DNA of 64,000 nucleotides from Wurfbainia villosa (taxonomy: Eukaryota; Streptophyta; Magnoliopsida; Zingiberales; Zingiberaceae), in the NCBI GenBank assembly GCA_025175895.1, contig CM045987.1, forward strand, positions 37,102,113 through 37,166,112, written 5' to 3'. Every line of letters begins with the position of its first letter. Positions within the stretch are counted from its first letter, which is position 1. Under the pieces are notes generated by a model. The model was given only the letters and a program-made list of their open reading frames with translations, did no database searches and was not told where the DNA came from. Both the position numbers and the translations under genes were made by a program. Positions 1-11,866 of the stretch are shown piece by piece.

Positions 1-2470
1 GTTATAAAAAGGAATAGGGAGAATATATGTTCCGATACATTGATAGGAAATTTGTACACACTTGAACCAAAACCTCCCACGAAGCAATTTGAAGTTAATA
101 ACTCATCTTCTAATTCCAATAAGAGAAAAGAACCTTCGAAGATGAACCAAACATATCTTTGGCATCTTAGGCTTGGTCACATTAACCTAAGCAGAATTCA
201 AAGGTTGATAGCTGATGGACCTTTGGGTTCATTAGTGGTGGAGGATCTCCCAACCTGTGATTCTTGCTTGGAAGGTAAGATAACCAAGAGGCCTTTTAAG
301 GCCAAGGGGTATAGAGCCAAAGATGTGTTAGAATTGGTTCATTCTGATTTATGTGGTCCTATGACTATCCATGCAAGAGGTGGTCTTAAATATTTCGTCT
401 CTTTCATAGACAATTATTCAAGATATGGATGACACTAGGATCTGAACGTGGTGGTGAGTACCTCTTAGGAGTGTTTAGGAACTACTTATCAGAGGCTGGG
501 ATTCAATCCCAATTGACTGCACCTGGCATTCCCCAGCAAAATGGTGTAGCAGAGCGAAGGAATAGGACTCTTATGGAGATGGTTAGATCGATGATGAGTT
601 ATTCTGACTTGCCAGATTCATTCTGGGGATATGCTCTGGATACGGCGGTGTACATTCTGAACTTGGTTCCATCTAAATCAGTGCCTTCTACTCCCACAGA
701 GTTGTGGACTAGGCGAAAGCCTAGTCTAAGACATATTCGGATATGGAGAGTCCAGCACATGTGCTGAAGGCAGATGCTGGTAAGTTGGAACCTCGTACAG
801 AAGTACGCTTGTTCGTTGGCTATCCTAGAGGAATGAAGGGTGGTTTGTTTTATAGTCCTAGAGATCAGAGGGTGATCGTTAGCACGAACGCCAGATTTCT
901 AGAGGAAGACTATGTGATGAGCCACAAGCCCAAGAGTAAAATTGTTCTGGAGGAATTAAAAGGGGAAGTCACTTTTTTAGTACCACCGGTACAAGAGGAT
1001 ATACCATATATCACTACACCGCGTGTCACAGAGGATACACAGGTGATACCTCGTCGTAGTGGGAAAGTTGTTAGACAACCTCATAGATTCATGTTCTTGG
1101 GTAACATGAACCTGATCCCTGGACATACGACGGGGCAATCCAAGATATAGATGCAGCATCTTGGCAAAGTGCAATGAATACTGAGATTGAATCTATGGAT
1201 TCAAGTCAGGTCGGGGAGCTCTTATGCATAGTAGCTCATATGGATTATGAGGTGTGGCAGATGGATGTCAAGACAACTTTCCTTAATGGAAGGCTTGAGG
1301 AAAACATCTATATGAAGCAACCAGAGGGATTCATTGATAAGGGCAAAGAGCATCTTGTATGTAAGCTTAATCGGTCCATTTATGGATTGAAGCAAGCTTC
1401 AAGGTCTTGGAACATCCGATTTGATGAGGTAAATCAGTCTTATGGATTTATTCAAAATTCGGATGAGTCTTGTATATACATGAGATGTGATGGAAACGTA
1501 GTGGTATTTCTTGTACTAGATGACATTTTGGTGATTGGCAGCAATATCAAGGTGTTATCGGATGTAAGGGTATGGTTGTCCAAACAGTTTGATATGAAGG
1601 ACTTGGGATAAGTGGGACACATCCTTGTGATCAAGGTTATTATGCTTATCCTAAGCTTCATAAATAGACAGGATTATGGATTGTCTTAGCATGCAAAACT
1701 CCAAAAAGGGTTTTCTACCTTTCAGGAATGGAGTTCCTTTATCTAAGGAGATGTGTCCTAGATCATCTGAGGAGATAGAAGAGATAAAGGTGGTTCCTTG
1801 TGCTTCGGCAGTAGGAAGCCTCATGTATGCGATGCTATGTACAAGACCAGATATCTGCTTTGCCGTAGTATTGGTCAGCAGATATCAGAGTAATCCAGAA
1901 CAGGGACATTGGATTGTAGTAAAGCATATATTGAAGTGCCTGAGATGGACTAGGGATTATATGCTAGTTTACCGGGCAGACCAATTACTCCCTGTGGGTT
2001 ATACGGATTCTGGCTTACAATCAGATAGGGATAACAGTAAGTCTACCTGAGGTTTTGTGTTTACTTTGGGAGGTGGAGCCATTAAATGGAGGAGTGTCAA
2101 GCAGAAATGCGTGGCGAACTCCACAATGGAAGCTGAGTATATGGCAGCCTGTGAGGCTGCCAAAGAAGCTGTGTGACTCAGGAACTTCCTGATGTACTTG
2201 GATGTGATTCTTGGTTTGCCCACAACTATCGCAATTTATTATGATAATAATGGTGCAGTTGCAAATTCGAAGGAACCACGACCCATAAGGTGAGTAAACA
2301 CATAGAGCGCAAGTACCACCTGATACGAGAAATCGTAAAGGAGGTAGAAGTTGTTGTCGCCTAGATTACATCAGAGGATGACCTGGTAGACTCTTTTCAC
2401 TAAGGCCCTTCTAGCGAGAGCTTTGATAGGCATGTGGAGGGAAGGGGAATCAGATGTATGGCAGTATGAG
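1..2470 (+). pseudogene. copia pol remnant of element G (integrase, RT, RNase H)
   Basis: This encoded the part of the polyprotein that integrates and copies the element. In order are the GAG-pre-integrase zinc site (LWHLRLGH ... CDSCLEGK, about 160-280), the start of the integrase core (HSDLCGP, about 340), the integrase C-terminal part (PQQNGVAERRNRTL, about 530), RT (QMDVKTTFLNG, about 1260) and RNase H (about 2000-2460). It is dead. About 91 bp is missing at ~430 between the first and second catalytic Asp of integrase. About 186 bp is missing at ~1220, removing the RT N-terminus. The RT box reads LVLDDI because Tyr and Val of YVDD are deleted in frame near 1519. Further frameshifts occur near 740, 1150 and 1610. 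The first two deletions are shared with element A. Confidence 0.9.
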
Positions 2471-2490
2471 GACAGCATAGTCTTTTAGTA

Positions 2491-2502
2491 TAAGAGGGAG
2501 AT
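2491..2502 (+). other. polypurine tract of element G
   Basis: A purine-rich run (TAAGAGGGAGAT) lies directly before the LTR, where plus-strand DNA synthesis is primed. The equivalent in H reads AAGTGGGAGAT, so this copy is slightly mutated. Confidence 0.6.
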
Positions 2503-4819
2503 TATAGGGATGTATACTGAAATGTCTATCTTTTCAATGAACATCTTTATTTTTGAAATAAGAATCACATGATCATTGTTTGCATATTTTGATTATGCAA
2601 TATTGTCTAATACTTTACATTGTAGATAACATGGTGTGTGTGGTGTCACACGGGAGATCATGTTATCGGGCCCTTGAAAAGTATAAGTAAAGGCTCACAA
2701 CCAAGATGGCTTTGGACAAACCATCGGAATGGTCGTAGTGTGATTTGGTGTTGGTTTGTCATGACAATAGAATCACACTAGTGCACTTTGTGTGTATTGA
2801 GCAAGACCAACTTAGAGGTGATTCGATTTATTGCTGACTACATAATCGAATCGGACCTCAGATATTATTTAGTACATACTCTAAATCCCGATATAATAAC
2901 GGGCACATATACTTAGTACTCATCTCTTTGATTTACCAATGGGCGAGATTTATAGATTAAATCGATAGGCTCGGTAAGTTGGGAGATGATATTATTTATA
3001 TGGTGTGCTATTGATTATAGGAGGAAACCGTGTCCTATATATTAGGATGATGATATCCCCTTGAGGAGCTCATAAGGTTCATCATGTAAACCCTGCAGGT
3101 TGACTTGGTTCGGCATGATGAAAAGGTTGACTGGTACAACTCAAAGAGTTAGATGTTGATTAATTAATGGTTAGTAAATTAATTAATCGACGGACACTCG
3201 AGATCTTAAACACGGGGAGAAAATGTACAAATAATATTTGGAGCCCATATTATCATATGGGGGTTGGTGAGGTTGATCAATGATGATCCTTTAGTGGATT
3301 GGATCATCATTAGTTGATCGGACTTTATGTGGGCTTGATCCAAGAATGGCCAAGATCCAACTCCTCCTCATGGTCTCTAATGTAGCCTATTAACACCTCA
3401 AGAAGCTTAGATCCAAAGCATAGAAACAAAACTCTAGATCCAAAGGTGGAGATGAAATCTCTAGATCCGACGGTTGAGATTAAATCTCTAGATCCGATGG
3501 TTGAGATTAAATCCCTAGAACCAATGGTGGAGATTAAATCAAGCCTTAAGCCTAACTCTATAAATATTGGCTTAAGGGTGGGCGGCAAGACATGGAAGAG
3601 GAAAAGGGGCTTAGGTTGGGCGGCAAGGGCTTTGGAGATTTAGGGTTTTGGGTGGCCACAATTAAGGAAAGATGCTTCTTCTTCTTCTTCTTCCTTATGG
3701 TGGTCGGCACCCTTCTTCCATCTACTCTCCTAGGTTTTAGCCGGTGTCCAACATCCTCCCTTTCATCTGAGAGCATGGCTTAAGGGGATTAGGGTTTGCT
3801 TCCTTTGGAGGCTAGGAATCCTAGTTGGTTTAGGATTGGGTTTGGTGGCTAGGGTTTTGGGAGTCATGGGTGGGCGCCAACATTGGGAGGAGTTTTTCTT
3901 CTTCTTCCTAAGGTGTGGGTGGTTCCTCAATCTTCCCTCTACCTTGGCTTGACCTCATCCTAATCTTCTTCCCCACTTCCATGGCCGGCCATAAGGAGGG
4001 CTAGGATTAGGGTTTGAAGGCTTAGGGTTTAGGAGGCTTGGGTGGCACCAAATAAGGAAGGTTTCTTTCTTCTTCATCCTTTGGTGGCCGGCGCCCACAG
4101 CCCTATCCCAGCTCTTGGGCAGCATCCAAAGACCCCTTCTCCATCTCCTTATATGGTGGAAACAAGATATAGGGCTTTCCCTTGGTGTCTTGGCCGGTTT
4201 CCACCATTATCTCCTTCTCCTTGTTGGCCGGAGGTAAGCATTCTCCTTGTTGCTTGTTGGTTTGCTATAGAAAGGAGAAGAGCTTTGTTTCTATTCTTCC
4301 TCTTGCTTTGGAAGAGCAAGGAAGGAAGATTTGCTATCTAGGAGCTTCGACTTTTTGTAGAGCGTCGCCCACAAGACGTCCGAAAGGAGGAAGGACATAC
4401 ATTAGAAGATCGAGAGGTATATCGATTCTCTAATTTTTATATGTTACATATTTGTATTTGTTTTTTATTTATGAGCATGATATAAATCTGTATATGGCTA
4501 AATAATACTTGGATCCCGAGCATAAACACAAAAACCAGCGATCCAGACATCGTCTATTCCGTGGCTACTCGTAGAATAGAGGATGGTCGCATGAACAACT
4601 AGTTTGTTCATGTGACCTCTCTAAACGAATAGCATTACGATGACTTAGTTGTTTGGGCAATCCTTTTTGTCTAGGAATAAATTTTTTTTTCCGGGGACAT
4701 CGAGGGGATCACCATGAACAAACGACCAAGGTGAAGTGGGAAGCGAAGTTTCCCCTCACGGACTCAATAAGCTAAAACCATTAAATTGGTATGAGAGCTT
4801 CCGGGGCAAATTCCCTTCA
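2503..4819 (+). repeat. 3' LTR of element G
   Basis: About 2.3 kb homologous to the LTRs of A and H. It starts near GGGATGTATACTGAAA and ends in CCCTTCA. Near its end (about 4790-4803) lies a tRNA-Met primer-site-like stretch, TTGGTATGAGAGC, also seen inside H's LTRs. It carries about four units of the 26-27 bp GATCCGACGGTTGAGATTAAA-type minisatellite (about 3430-3545). Open frames within it, such as 3446-3643 and 4042-4433, are not supported as genes. Confidence 0.82.
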
Positions 4820-4897
4820 TATTGTTCACATTATAAATTCGATATGCAAATGTATTTTTTTTTACTGTCATATTCTTTTAATAATTATGATTGTTAG

Positions 4898-6133
4898 TTT
4901 CGACGGGTGGTCATAGACGGAGTAGTGATGGAAGATCATAGTCTTCCACTGCTTCAACCCCTGCACATTCTAATGCTCTTGCAGGAAATGTGCTCTCCAT
5001 CTCTTCTCCAGTTGCAGGATCTTCTGGTTCTCAGCATATACCTGCTAATGTATCTTCCTCGGTACAACAATCACTCTTGGAGAGGGAAGATATGAGAGAG
5101 TTGATATCTCCGCACGGAGATTCGTAAGTATTCAAGTTTTAGATTATCTATGTTTAATTTTTAATATGATATGTATTTTTATAAGTATCTAATGAGGTTT
5201 GTTTTTATTTTATGTTAGATTTACAAATTCTGTACATATTATTCATGAGGTGAATAAAATAGTCAATAACCATTGGGATGGAACTTCTATAACTTTTACG
5301 AGCACGTCAGAAGAAATAAAAATTCTGTGGTGGAATGAGTTCAAGGTAACTTATTTAAATCATTTTGTATATAAAATTGTAGTTAATATAATCATTTTAA
5401 TTTTTCTCTACTGCAGCAGATATTTACTTGGGAGGAGAGTGATACACTAGAGATTAGGAGGATTTTTATGAAAAAATTTGGCGATCATATGAGAAACATA
5501 CTCAATCATGCAAAAACTAGAAATAAAAAACCACACTGTATAACTAAAGAGAATTGGAATAAAATTATTGCACATTGGGGATCTAAGGATAACAAATGGT
5601 GGAGTGAACAGAATAAGCAAAATCATCATTGTAATTCTGGCGTTATATCTGCCATGTATGTCGGAGGATCAATAAATATCGATGAGCATAGACATCGATT
5701 GGTGAGTGTTTTCAAATTATAATTTTGTAATTTAATACTCACTAATTTAAATTTTTTAACTATTTTCTTAGGCCCAGGAGACGGGGACTGAGTCATTATT
5801 TATAGACACTTTCACCCGTACATTCCAAAAGAAAGATAAGACGTGGAGTGGGGAAAGAGCTAAAACAATGAAGGTTTGTAATTTTAAAAATTTAAATTCT
5901 TATGTTAGTATTTAATTTTTTTCTTTCACAATAGGAGAAATACGATGAACTTTCACTGAGAAATTCAAGTGCAAGCGATGATGTAGTCAAATATGAGCCT
6001 TCTGTTAGCAATATAAATTTATGGCTCGAAGCAACTGGAGGGCTGAAAAGTGGAAGAATAATTGGACTCATTTCTTTAAGCCAATCCAATAGAGTCCCTA
6101 GTGCTTCTTCTTCATCCTCCCTGGCATCATAAG
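4898..6133 (+). pseudogene. CACTA transposase gene (Transposase_24, Ptta/En/Spm type), exons 1-5
   Basis: Five GT-AG exons are readable: 4898-5123, 5219-5345, 5417-5701, 5772-5873 and 5935-6133. They keep one frame through the junctions and give blocks such as LISPHGDS, INEVNKI-like IIHEVNKIVNNHW, WWNEFK, TWEESD, IRRIFMKKFGDHMRN, W(N)KIIAHWGSKDNKWWSEQNK and GTESLFIDTFTRTF. This is the pattern of the plant Transposase_24 domain, a DNA-binding accessory transposase. A TAG at 4939-4941 interrupts exon 1. The reading is cut at 6133 by element B, and the missing C-terminus is found at 15391-15673. The first exon shown follows an AG acceptor, so earlier exons were probably displaced by G. Confidence 0.8.
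6129..6133. repeat. left target-site copy of element B (ATAAG)
   Basis: Five bases directly before B. The matching site at 15391-15395 reads AAAAG, one mismatch. Both lie at the same point of the split transposase gene. Confidence 0.55.
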
Positions 6134-7223
6134 TGTTGGATCAAGCAGATCACTAGAGGGGGGGTGAATAGTGATAAAACTTTTTCGTACGAATTCGTTC
6201 GAATGGACAAATATACGCAGTGGAAAGATAAATGAAAGCTAAAAGAGACAAGTAGATTTTTTACTTGGTTCGTAGCCTTCGACTACTACTCCAAGGCCCT
6301 AGCATTCCTTCACCACGCACGGAGGGCAAAAACACTAAAGAACTCCTCCTCATTGGAGGTAGGATTTAATCGAATACAGGAAAACACTAAAAGCTTGAAG
6401 TAGAGGGACACTCCCCCTCTCCTCGTTACGATAAAACTTCGAGACAATAAAAAGATGAAATGAATTGAAGCTTATACCGACAAAGAAAAATATAAACAAT
6501 TTAAACCTACAGCGTCGGAGAAGTAGAACTTCGTTATCGGAGAGTTGTAGCATTGCGGAGGCTTTTGGAAGCTTAGAATTGATGAGAAAACCCTAGGATA
6601 GGCCCTCCTTTTATAGCCTTTGAGCCCCTTTTTGAGATGAACTTCAGCCAATCAAATTTGAGCACCACTCCCCTTGAAATGAGGTGATAAGCCTTGAGTC
6701 CTCGAAGTTGATCCTTGACCATCAGTCGACTGATGGCGATCATCAATCGAATGCTGACTGTAGATAGTCGACTGATGGACAACAGTCGAGTCCTCCAAGC
6801 TAGCAGTCAACTGATGCTAGCTAAAATCAAAAGTTAGCTAAACAAAAACATTATTTCGATGGCCTCCGACCATCCGATCTCGACCTCAACCACTGATAGG
6901 ATGTCTTGGGTTGGATCTACGCTTAAGACTATCCCCGTAAAGAGGATACGACCTCACTTACGCTCATACACACGAGCTTACCTCGATACTTACTGTGTCA
7001 CTTTCGCTTCTGGCCTTCCACTCAATTCCTTCAGCTTCCTTCGAAATCACTCAAGTGTCGCCCGACCACCGCGGCTTCCTCTGGGTGTCGCTGTCCTTTA
7101 GCTCTAGCATTGACACTTTTCTGCACACTCAATTTAGCTTGTGAGATAACAATATGAGCTTAACATTGTATTGTTTTCTATAATCAAAACTCAGGTTCGA
7201 CTTAGGTGCCTACTGCACCAACA
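6134..7223 (-). repeat. 3' LTR of element B, Sirevirus-like type
   Basis: Plus-strand ends are TGTTGGATC and CACCAACA. Structure and scattered sequence match C's 5' LTR (40848-42090): the G-run followed by TGAATAG near the left end, TTTTTTACTTGGTTC, and a GGAGGTA box. It holds AGTCGACTG palindromes near 6723 and 6766 with degenerate relatives to about 6820. The left boundary falls exactly at the break in the CACTA transposase gene. Confidence 0.78.
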
Positions 7224-7638
7224 ATATAGATATTAATTTTAAAGTCGAAGCATGTTCCATATTATTTTGAAAATAATATACTGAAAATAATCTCATCTAT
7301 AAGATGTTCAACTCATATTTGACTTGATTGATATGAAAGATCAACCAGTCCTAGTCAGAGTCGGTTAATATATAAGATTATACTCCATGGTTCATGGTGA
7401 TGCACTAGCTCTACATCTGGAACCAGGAGTAAGGTCCTAACATCTCACGCCCATCTACGTGGCTAAGTACACACACACATTAGTCCTATGTGTTGTGAGA
7501 TGTATTGGCTCCTTAAATCTATAGGTACATGATATCTAAGGTATGTCCTATGCTAGTTCCATGAAAATGAAAAGTAAGAAATAGTAGTAAGAAAATATAA
7601 TTTGTAAGTTCCTATTCTACTATGCACATGCCCAATTT
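7224..7638 (-). other. noncoding tail of element B between RNase H and 3' LTR
   Basis: No open reading is supported here. The purine tract expected next to the LTR is poor (AT-rich instead), unlike C and E. The only structure seen is the inverted repeat at 7441-7502. Confidence 0.55.
7441..7502. repeat. inverted repeat CATCTCAC / GTGAGATG, copy B1
   Basis: CATCTCAC at 7441-7448 pairs perfectly with GTGAGATG at 7495-7502 across a 46-base spacer. An inner pair GGCTAA / TTAGTCC could extend the stem. The same arms occur in B again (12827), C (38900), E (20257) and I (55551). Confidence 0.75.
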
Positions 7639-9821
7639 TCATCTTAATAGACTGAATTCAGCTTCGGGTAGGGGTTTAGTAAATAGGTCTGCCAAGTTAA
7701 ACTTCGATTCGACGTATTCGAGTTGTATGGCTCCGTTGGCCACATGTTCTCGAATGAAATGGTGTTTGACCTCTATATGTTTGGTCCTAGAGTGACATAT
7801 CGGATTCTTAGTTAGGTTAATTGAGCTAATGTTATCTACTTGGAGTTTAGTGTTTGTAAAATCTAACTTAAAGCCTCGGAGAGTGTGCTTCATCCAAAGA
7901 AGCTGAGTAACACACTCGCCCATCGTGATGTATTCGACTTCGGTGGTAGATAAGCACCACAGTGTTGCTTCCTACTGCACCAACTTACTAGACTCAAGCC
8001 AAGAAGTTGACAACAACCACTCATACTCTTGCTATCGAGCTTACTACCGGCATAGTCCAAATCGGAGTAGTCGGTTAGTTCAAACTCGGTAGATCTAGGG
8101 TACCAAATACCGACATTAAGTGTACCCTTTAGATATCTAAGGATATGCTTGACTAGTGTTAGGTGAGACTCCTTAGCATAGGTTTGGAACCTTGCGCACA
8201 TACTTACTGCAAATAGAATATCAGGTCGGCTCGCAGTTAAGTAATTAAGTAAAGGAGACTCCCTATTATGCTCCTATAGTATTTTAAATCAATTGAACTT
8301 CCGATTACATCTTCTTCTATATTCACATTAGTTGCCATTGGGGTATTAATAATTTTAGCGTCTTGCATTCCAAAGCGTTTAATTAATTCCCTAGTATATT
8401 TGCGTTGATGTAGGTATATTCCATCTTTAGTTTGTTTAATTTGTATACCTAAGAAGAAACTTAACTCACCTACTAAATTCATTTCAAATTCACTTTCCAT
8501 AAGTGAAATGAATTCATTCAGTAGGATCGAGTTGGTGGTTCCGAAAATAATATCATCTACGTAGATTTGAGCTATGAATATGTCTTTATCTAAGGTTTTT
8601 ACGAAAAGAGTTGGGTCAACCACACCTTGGTTAAAACCTTTGGACTTGAGATAAACCGAAAGCCTCTCGTACCAAGCTCGAGGAGCTTATTTAAGTCCAT
8701 AGAGGGTTTTCTTTAACCTAAGAACATGGTCAGGTTTATCCAGACTTTCAAAACCGGGGGGTTGACTAACATAAACCTCTTCTTTAATGTATCCATTCAA
8801 GAATGCTGACTTTACATCCATTTGAAACAATTTAAATCGTCGATGTGCAGCATATGCTAATAACATTTGAATGGATTCTAACCTAGCTACTGGGGCATAG
8901 GTCTCGTCATAATCTAAACCTTCAACTTGACTAAAACCTTTAGCGACTAGTCTATCTTTATTTCTAACTACTTCACCTTTATCATCAAGTTTATTTCTAA
9001 ACACTCACTTTGTTCCAACGATTGTTTTATCTTTAGGTGGTGGTACTAATTCCCATACTTCGTTCCTAGTGAATTGAGCTAGCTCTTCTTGCATTGCAAT
9101 AATCCAATCGGGATCAAGAAGAGCTTGGTCAATAGTTTTGGGTTCAATTTTAGAAATTAGGGAGATTTGACTAAGGTTTCTGTATGAGGCTCTAGTTCGA
9201 ACTCCTAGATTTGGATCACCTATCACTTGGTCGATAGGATGATTCATTTTAGTTCTAGTTTGGTTTGGGTCATCTACCACTTGGTCAATAGGATGACTCG
9301 TTTGAGTCCTAGTTTGGTTAGAGTCATCTACCACTTGGTCGATAGAATGACTTGGTTGACTTAGATTAGGATTAATACTAGACTTGATCTTCGGATCAGA
9401 GTTAGGTCTGGTATGAATCAGCTCGCTAATTGGGGTTGCCGGAGGTTTTGTTGATTTGTGTTCTTCATCAAATACTACATTGATAATCTCCTCGACTCTA
9501 AGGGTGTAATGGTTATATACTCTATAAGCTCTACTTGTAGTCGAGTATCCTAGAAAGATCCCGGTCGAGGTTTTGGATGTAAATTTTCCTAGATAATCCT
9601 TAGTGTTTATGATATGTACCTTACACCAAAATACCCTAAAGTACTTGATGTTAGGTATTTTATCATGATAAATCTCGTATGAGGTCTTAAGGTGCCTCTT
9701 TACCAAAAGGATCCTATTTTGGACATAGCATGTCGTACTTACGACTTCCGCCCAAAACCTATCGGGTAGGTTATATTCATTTAACATTGTCCTAGTGGCT
9801 TCTTGTAGGGTTCTATGTCTC
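7639..9821 (-). pseudogene. element B pol: integrase C-terminus, RT and RNase H
   Basis: Minus-strand reading begins with NRTLQEA-type integrase sequence next to the organelle insert. It continues through FWAEVVSTTCYVQNR, the linker, RT (QMDVKSAFLNGY near 8820; the YVDD box intact at 8552-8563) and RNase H (FTKPLPE near 7670). Frame is kept from 9787 to 8237 apart from two nonsense codons, both C-to-T type on one strand: TGG to TGA near 9004 and CAA to TAA near 8685. An 8-base duplication near 8240 and a shift near 7965 break the RNase H part. Known relatives keep these domains in one polyprotein, so this is a recently decayed copy. Confidence 0.88.
9210..9365 (-). repeat. three 54-bp tandem repeats in the B integrase-RT linker
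   Basis: The protein repeats HPIDQVVDDPNQTRT-like units of 18 residues three times in the variable linker between integrase and RT. The repeats stay in frame and do not touch catalytic blocks. Confidence 0.75.
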
Positions 9822-9822
9822 T

Positions 9823-10272
9823 AACTAGAAAAGTAAATGCTTGAGCTTGAGAAGCTTCTGGTCCAGTAGGTCCGTCAAACTCGCTAGGATAAGCGGTATT
9901 ATTGAACCAGACAAAACAACAAGCAATGAAACCTAAGACGGCTAAAGCCCCTAAACTATAAGATAAGTAAGCCTCCCCAGACCATACAAGGGCACGTCGA
10001 GCCCACGCGAAGGGTTTGGTTAAGATATGCCAGATTCCGCCAAGTATACAAATGGAACCTAACAAGATTAAGTGAATACCTTAAATTCAGGTCATTTTCT
10101 TTCTATCTTTCCATACATAACCATAACCGAAGAATGGTAAAGATTCTTCCAGTGTCTCGGGTGTCCCAGAAGTGAATGATAAAAACCGCCAAAGCCAAAT
10201 ACTGCAGAGGAAATGAAATTAAGTACTCCAGATACAAAGTATGGAAAGGTATCTATAACTTCCCCCCAGGAC
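9823..10272 (-). pseudogene. psbC: plastid psbC (CP43) fragment with internal deletion
   Basis: Photosystem II CP43 is a chlorophyll-binding core antenna protein. Two parts are recognisable on the minus strand. One is IDTFPYFVSGVLNFISSAV (about 10260-10200), followed by a frameshifted GYVWKDR region. The other is LGSICILGGIWHILTKPF ... WFNNTAYPSEF ... QAFTFLVRD (10053-9823). The stretch between, roughly 80 residues in normal CP43, is missing, joined near 10055 where both sides read LLG / LG. Stops and small insertions show it is not functional, and it ends at the copia junction. In this setting it is a transferred fragment, not an expressed gene. Confidence 0.9.
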
Positions 10273-11866
10273 CAAATTTTACTTTCATTTTCTTTTTTAC
10301 CTTCTTTCTTCTGCTTTTGCGCTATGTTACATGCGGATTCGTTCGTGCACCACACTCGTGGTTCACTTCACTCGCTTTCCGTTCCATCTTCCTAAAGCTA
10401 GTAAGTTCAAAAGTGTTTTTTTTTCTCAGTTCCCTCCGGGGGTTAGTCCCACCTCGAACTCCTAACTTTTACTAATACCTCATTCGGGCCTACCGTACTA
10501 GGTATGCCCTCACTAGAGAGAGACTCAGTATTCGAGATTGTTACATCTATCAGAACAAAAGAGCTAGCAAGTTCTTACGGAAAACTATAGAAACAATAAA
10601 ATGAACCTTGAGAAAGGAAAACAGACCGATTCGTTAGCACACTTGAAAAGAAAAGCAGGAGAAGAAAGAACCTATGTTCCGAGGTTACAGAGAGAGGATT
10701 GATCAAACGATAGAAGGCATAACCCTTCCACTCCCACGTACGTTCCGACATTCAAAGCATTGCTTATCAAATAACTAGACAAGATAGACTTGACGGGTAG
10801 AATCTACACCACTTCTTCCTGTAGCCACACAGAGAGAAAATGCGATGGAGAATACAATACACTAGCGACGAACGAGTTTTTTACTTTTATATCTTCCCTA
10901 CGCCCAAAGATGCTTTTTGCCCAAGTGCACCCTAGGAAGGAGAGAACGGTTTCGAGCATGCCGTGAGATGAGATCATTGCCGTACCGATCAACTCTCACG
11001 ACAACCTTTGGGTACTTAACTCCTTGGCTACTTTACTACGCTATTCTTCGCAGTTTTCTACCTTGACTATTGGGATCTTTCCATTCGAGAAAGAGATGTA
11101 ATAAAGGTTTGATGGAATTAAACTCGAAAGGGGAGAGGTTGTTTAAGAATCGAGATAGGCCGTGAAAGAAAGAGTGAGATAGACGTCTAAGATAAAGTGC
11201 TAGCAAAGCATTCCTTTAGCAAGTAAGCCCTTGCTTGTTCCGTGCTTCCGTTAAATATCTCCCTGTCCATTCTTTGAGTTCGCATTAACATTTCCCATTA
11301 CTCTGTCTTGTAGGGCTCGTAGGGCATTTCTATGTAGCAAGAAGTTCGCTCAATCAATCTCATAGGGAATCAAGCAAGAAGAACTATCGATTAGACATAG
11401 AAGTCAATGAGACCTTGGCTTAGCGATCAAGTGACCTAACTTTGGCTCCATCTAGAAGGGCCCTCGGTCATCTATGTCGTCTTTGGAACTCCTAAAATAA
11501 TTTACGCCTAGCTCCCAAAAACAACGTTCGACTTGCATGTGTTAAGGATATAGCTTCAGTAGCATGATTGGACCTTCTTAGCGCTTAGAACGCACGTTGA
11601 GCTGCTTATGCTTTGCCTATAAAAGAACTAAACTCTTTTCCTGTAATTGCCTATCTTTTCTCTAGCCTGGAGTTTGACTCCTAAAGCAGTTAACCAGATC
11701 TGTATCAAGCATTTATATAAGTGAATCAAGCTTTTGCCTTGGATTGGGGGCTTGTCTACATTCTTATTGTTTTTCAATCTCGTTCTTTTATTTTTTTTTC
11801 AATAAAAAACATAATGATGATTGATCCTTTTGTCGGCCAATCATCTGAATAGACTCATTGCTTTGA
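10273..11866. other. organelle-like DNA without recognised genes
   Basis: No convincing coding frame was found. The sequence is less AT-rich and more irregular than the flanking retrotransposon, with many short purine/pyrimidine alternations typical of plant mitochondrial spacers. The mitochondrial origin is inferred from style and from adjacency to a plastid fragment, not from a recognised gene. Confidence 0.45.

Larger units (their letters stand above)
1..4819 (+). mobile_element. Ty1-copia element G, 3' half (truncated by window start)
   Basis: This is the 3' part of a plus-strand copia element: GAG-pre-integrase, integrase, RT and RNase H remains, then a purine tract and a 3' LTR. The 5' LTR, gag and protease lie left of the window. 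The pol sequence is a close relative of elements A (28051-37049) and H (45330-53727). The LTR ends at CCCTTCA, and the next five bases (TATTG, 4820-4824) would be one copy of the target duplication. G sits in CACTA element F, just upstream of an exon of its transposase gene. Confidence 0.88.
9822..11866. other. organelle DNA insertion (NUMT/NUPT) inside element B integrase
   Basis: B's integrase reads up to GLVER at 11866 and resumes at the adjoining codons NRTLQEA at 9821, so about 2.04 kb was inserted with almost no loss. The left part (9823-10272) is plastid psbC, minus strand. The rest (10273-11866) has no recognised gene. Its base composition and style resemble plant mitochondrial spacer, so a mitochondrial segment already carrying plastid DNA is the best guess. 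No flanking duplication is visible, as expected for repair-mediated capture. The 62-codon open frame at 10804-10992 (minus) is not recognised. Confidence 0.75.

Noticed and set aside
3325..4433. Several open frames on both strands in G's LTR
   Set aside because: They lie wholly within an LTR, overlap minisatellite or low-complexity sequence and have no recognisable domain.
10804..10992. 62-codon open frame in the organelle-like insert
   Set aside because: Not recognised as any mitochondrial or plastid protein; length is within chance expectation.
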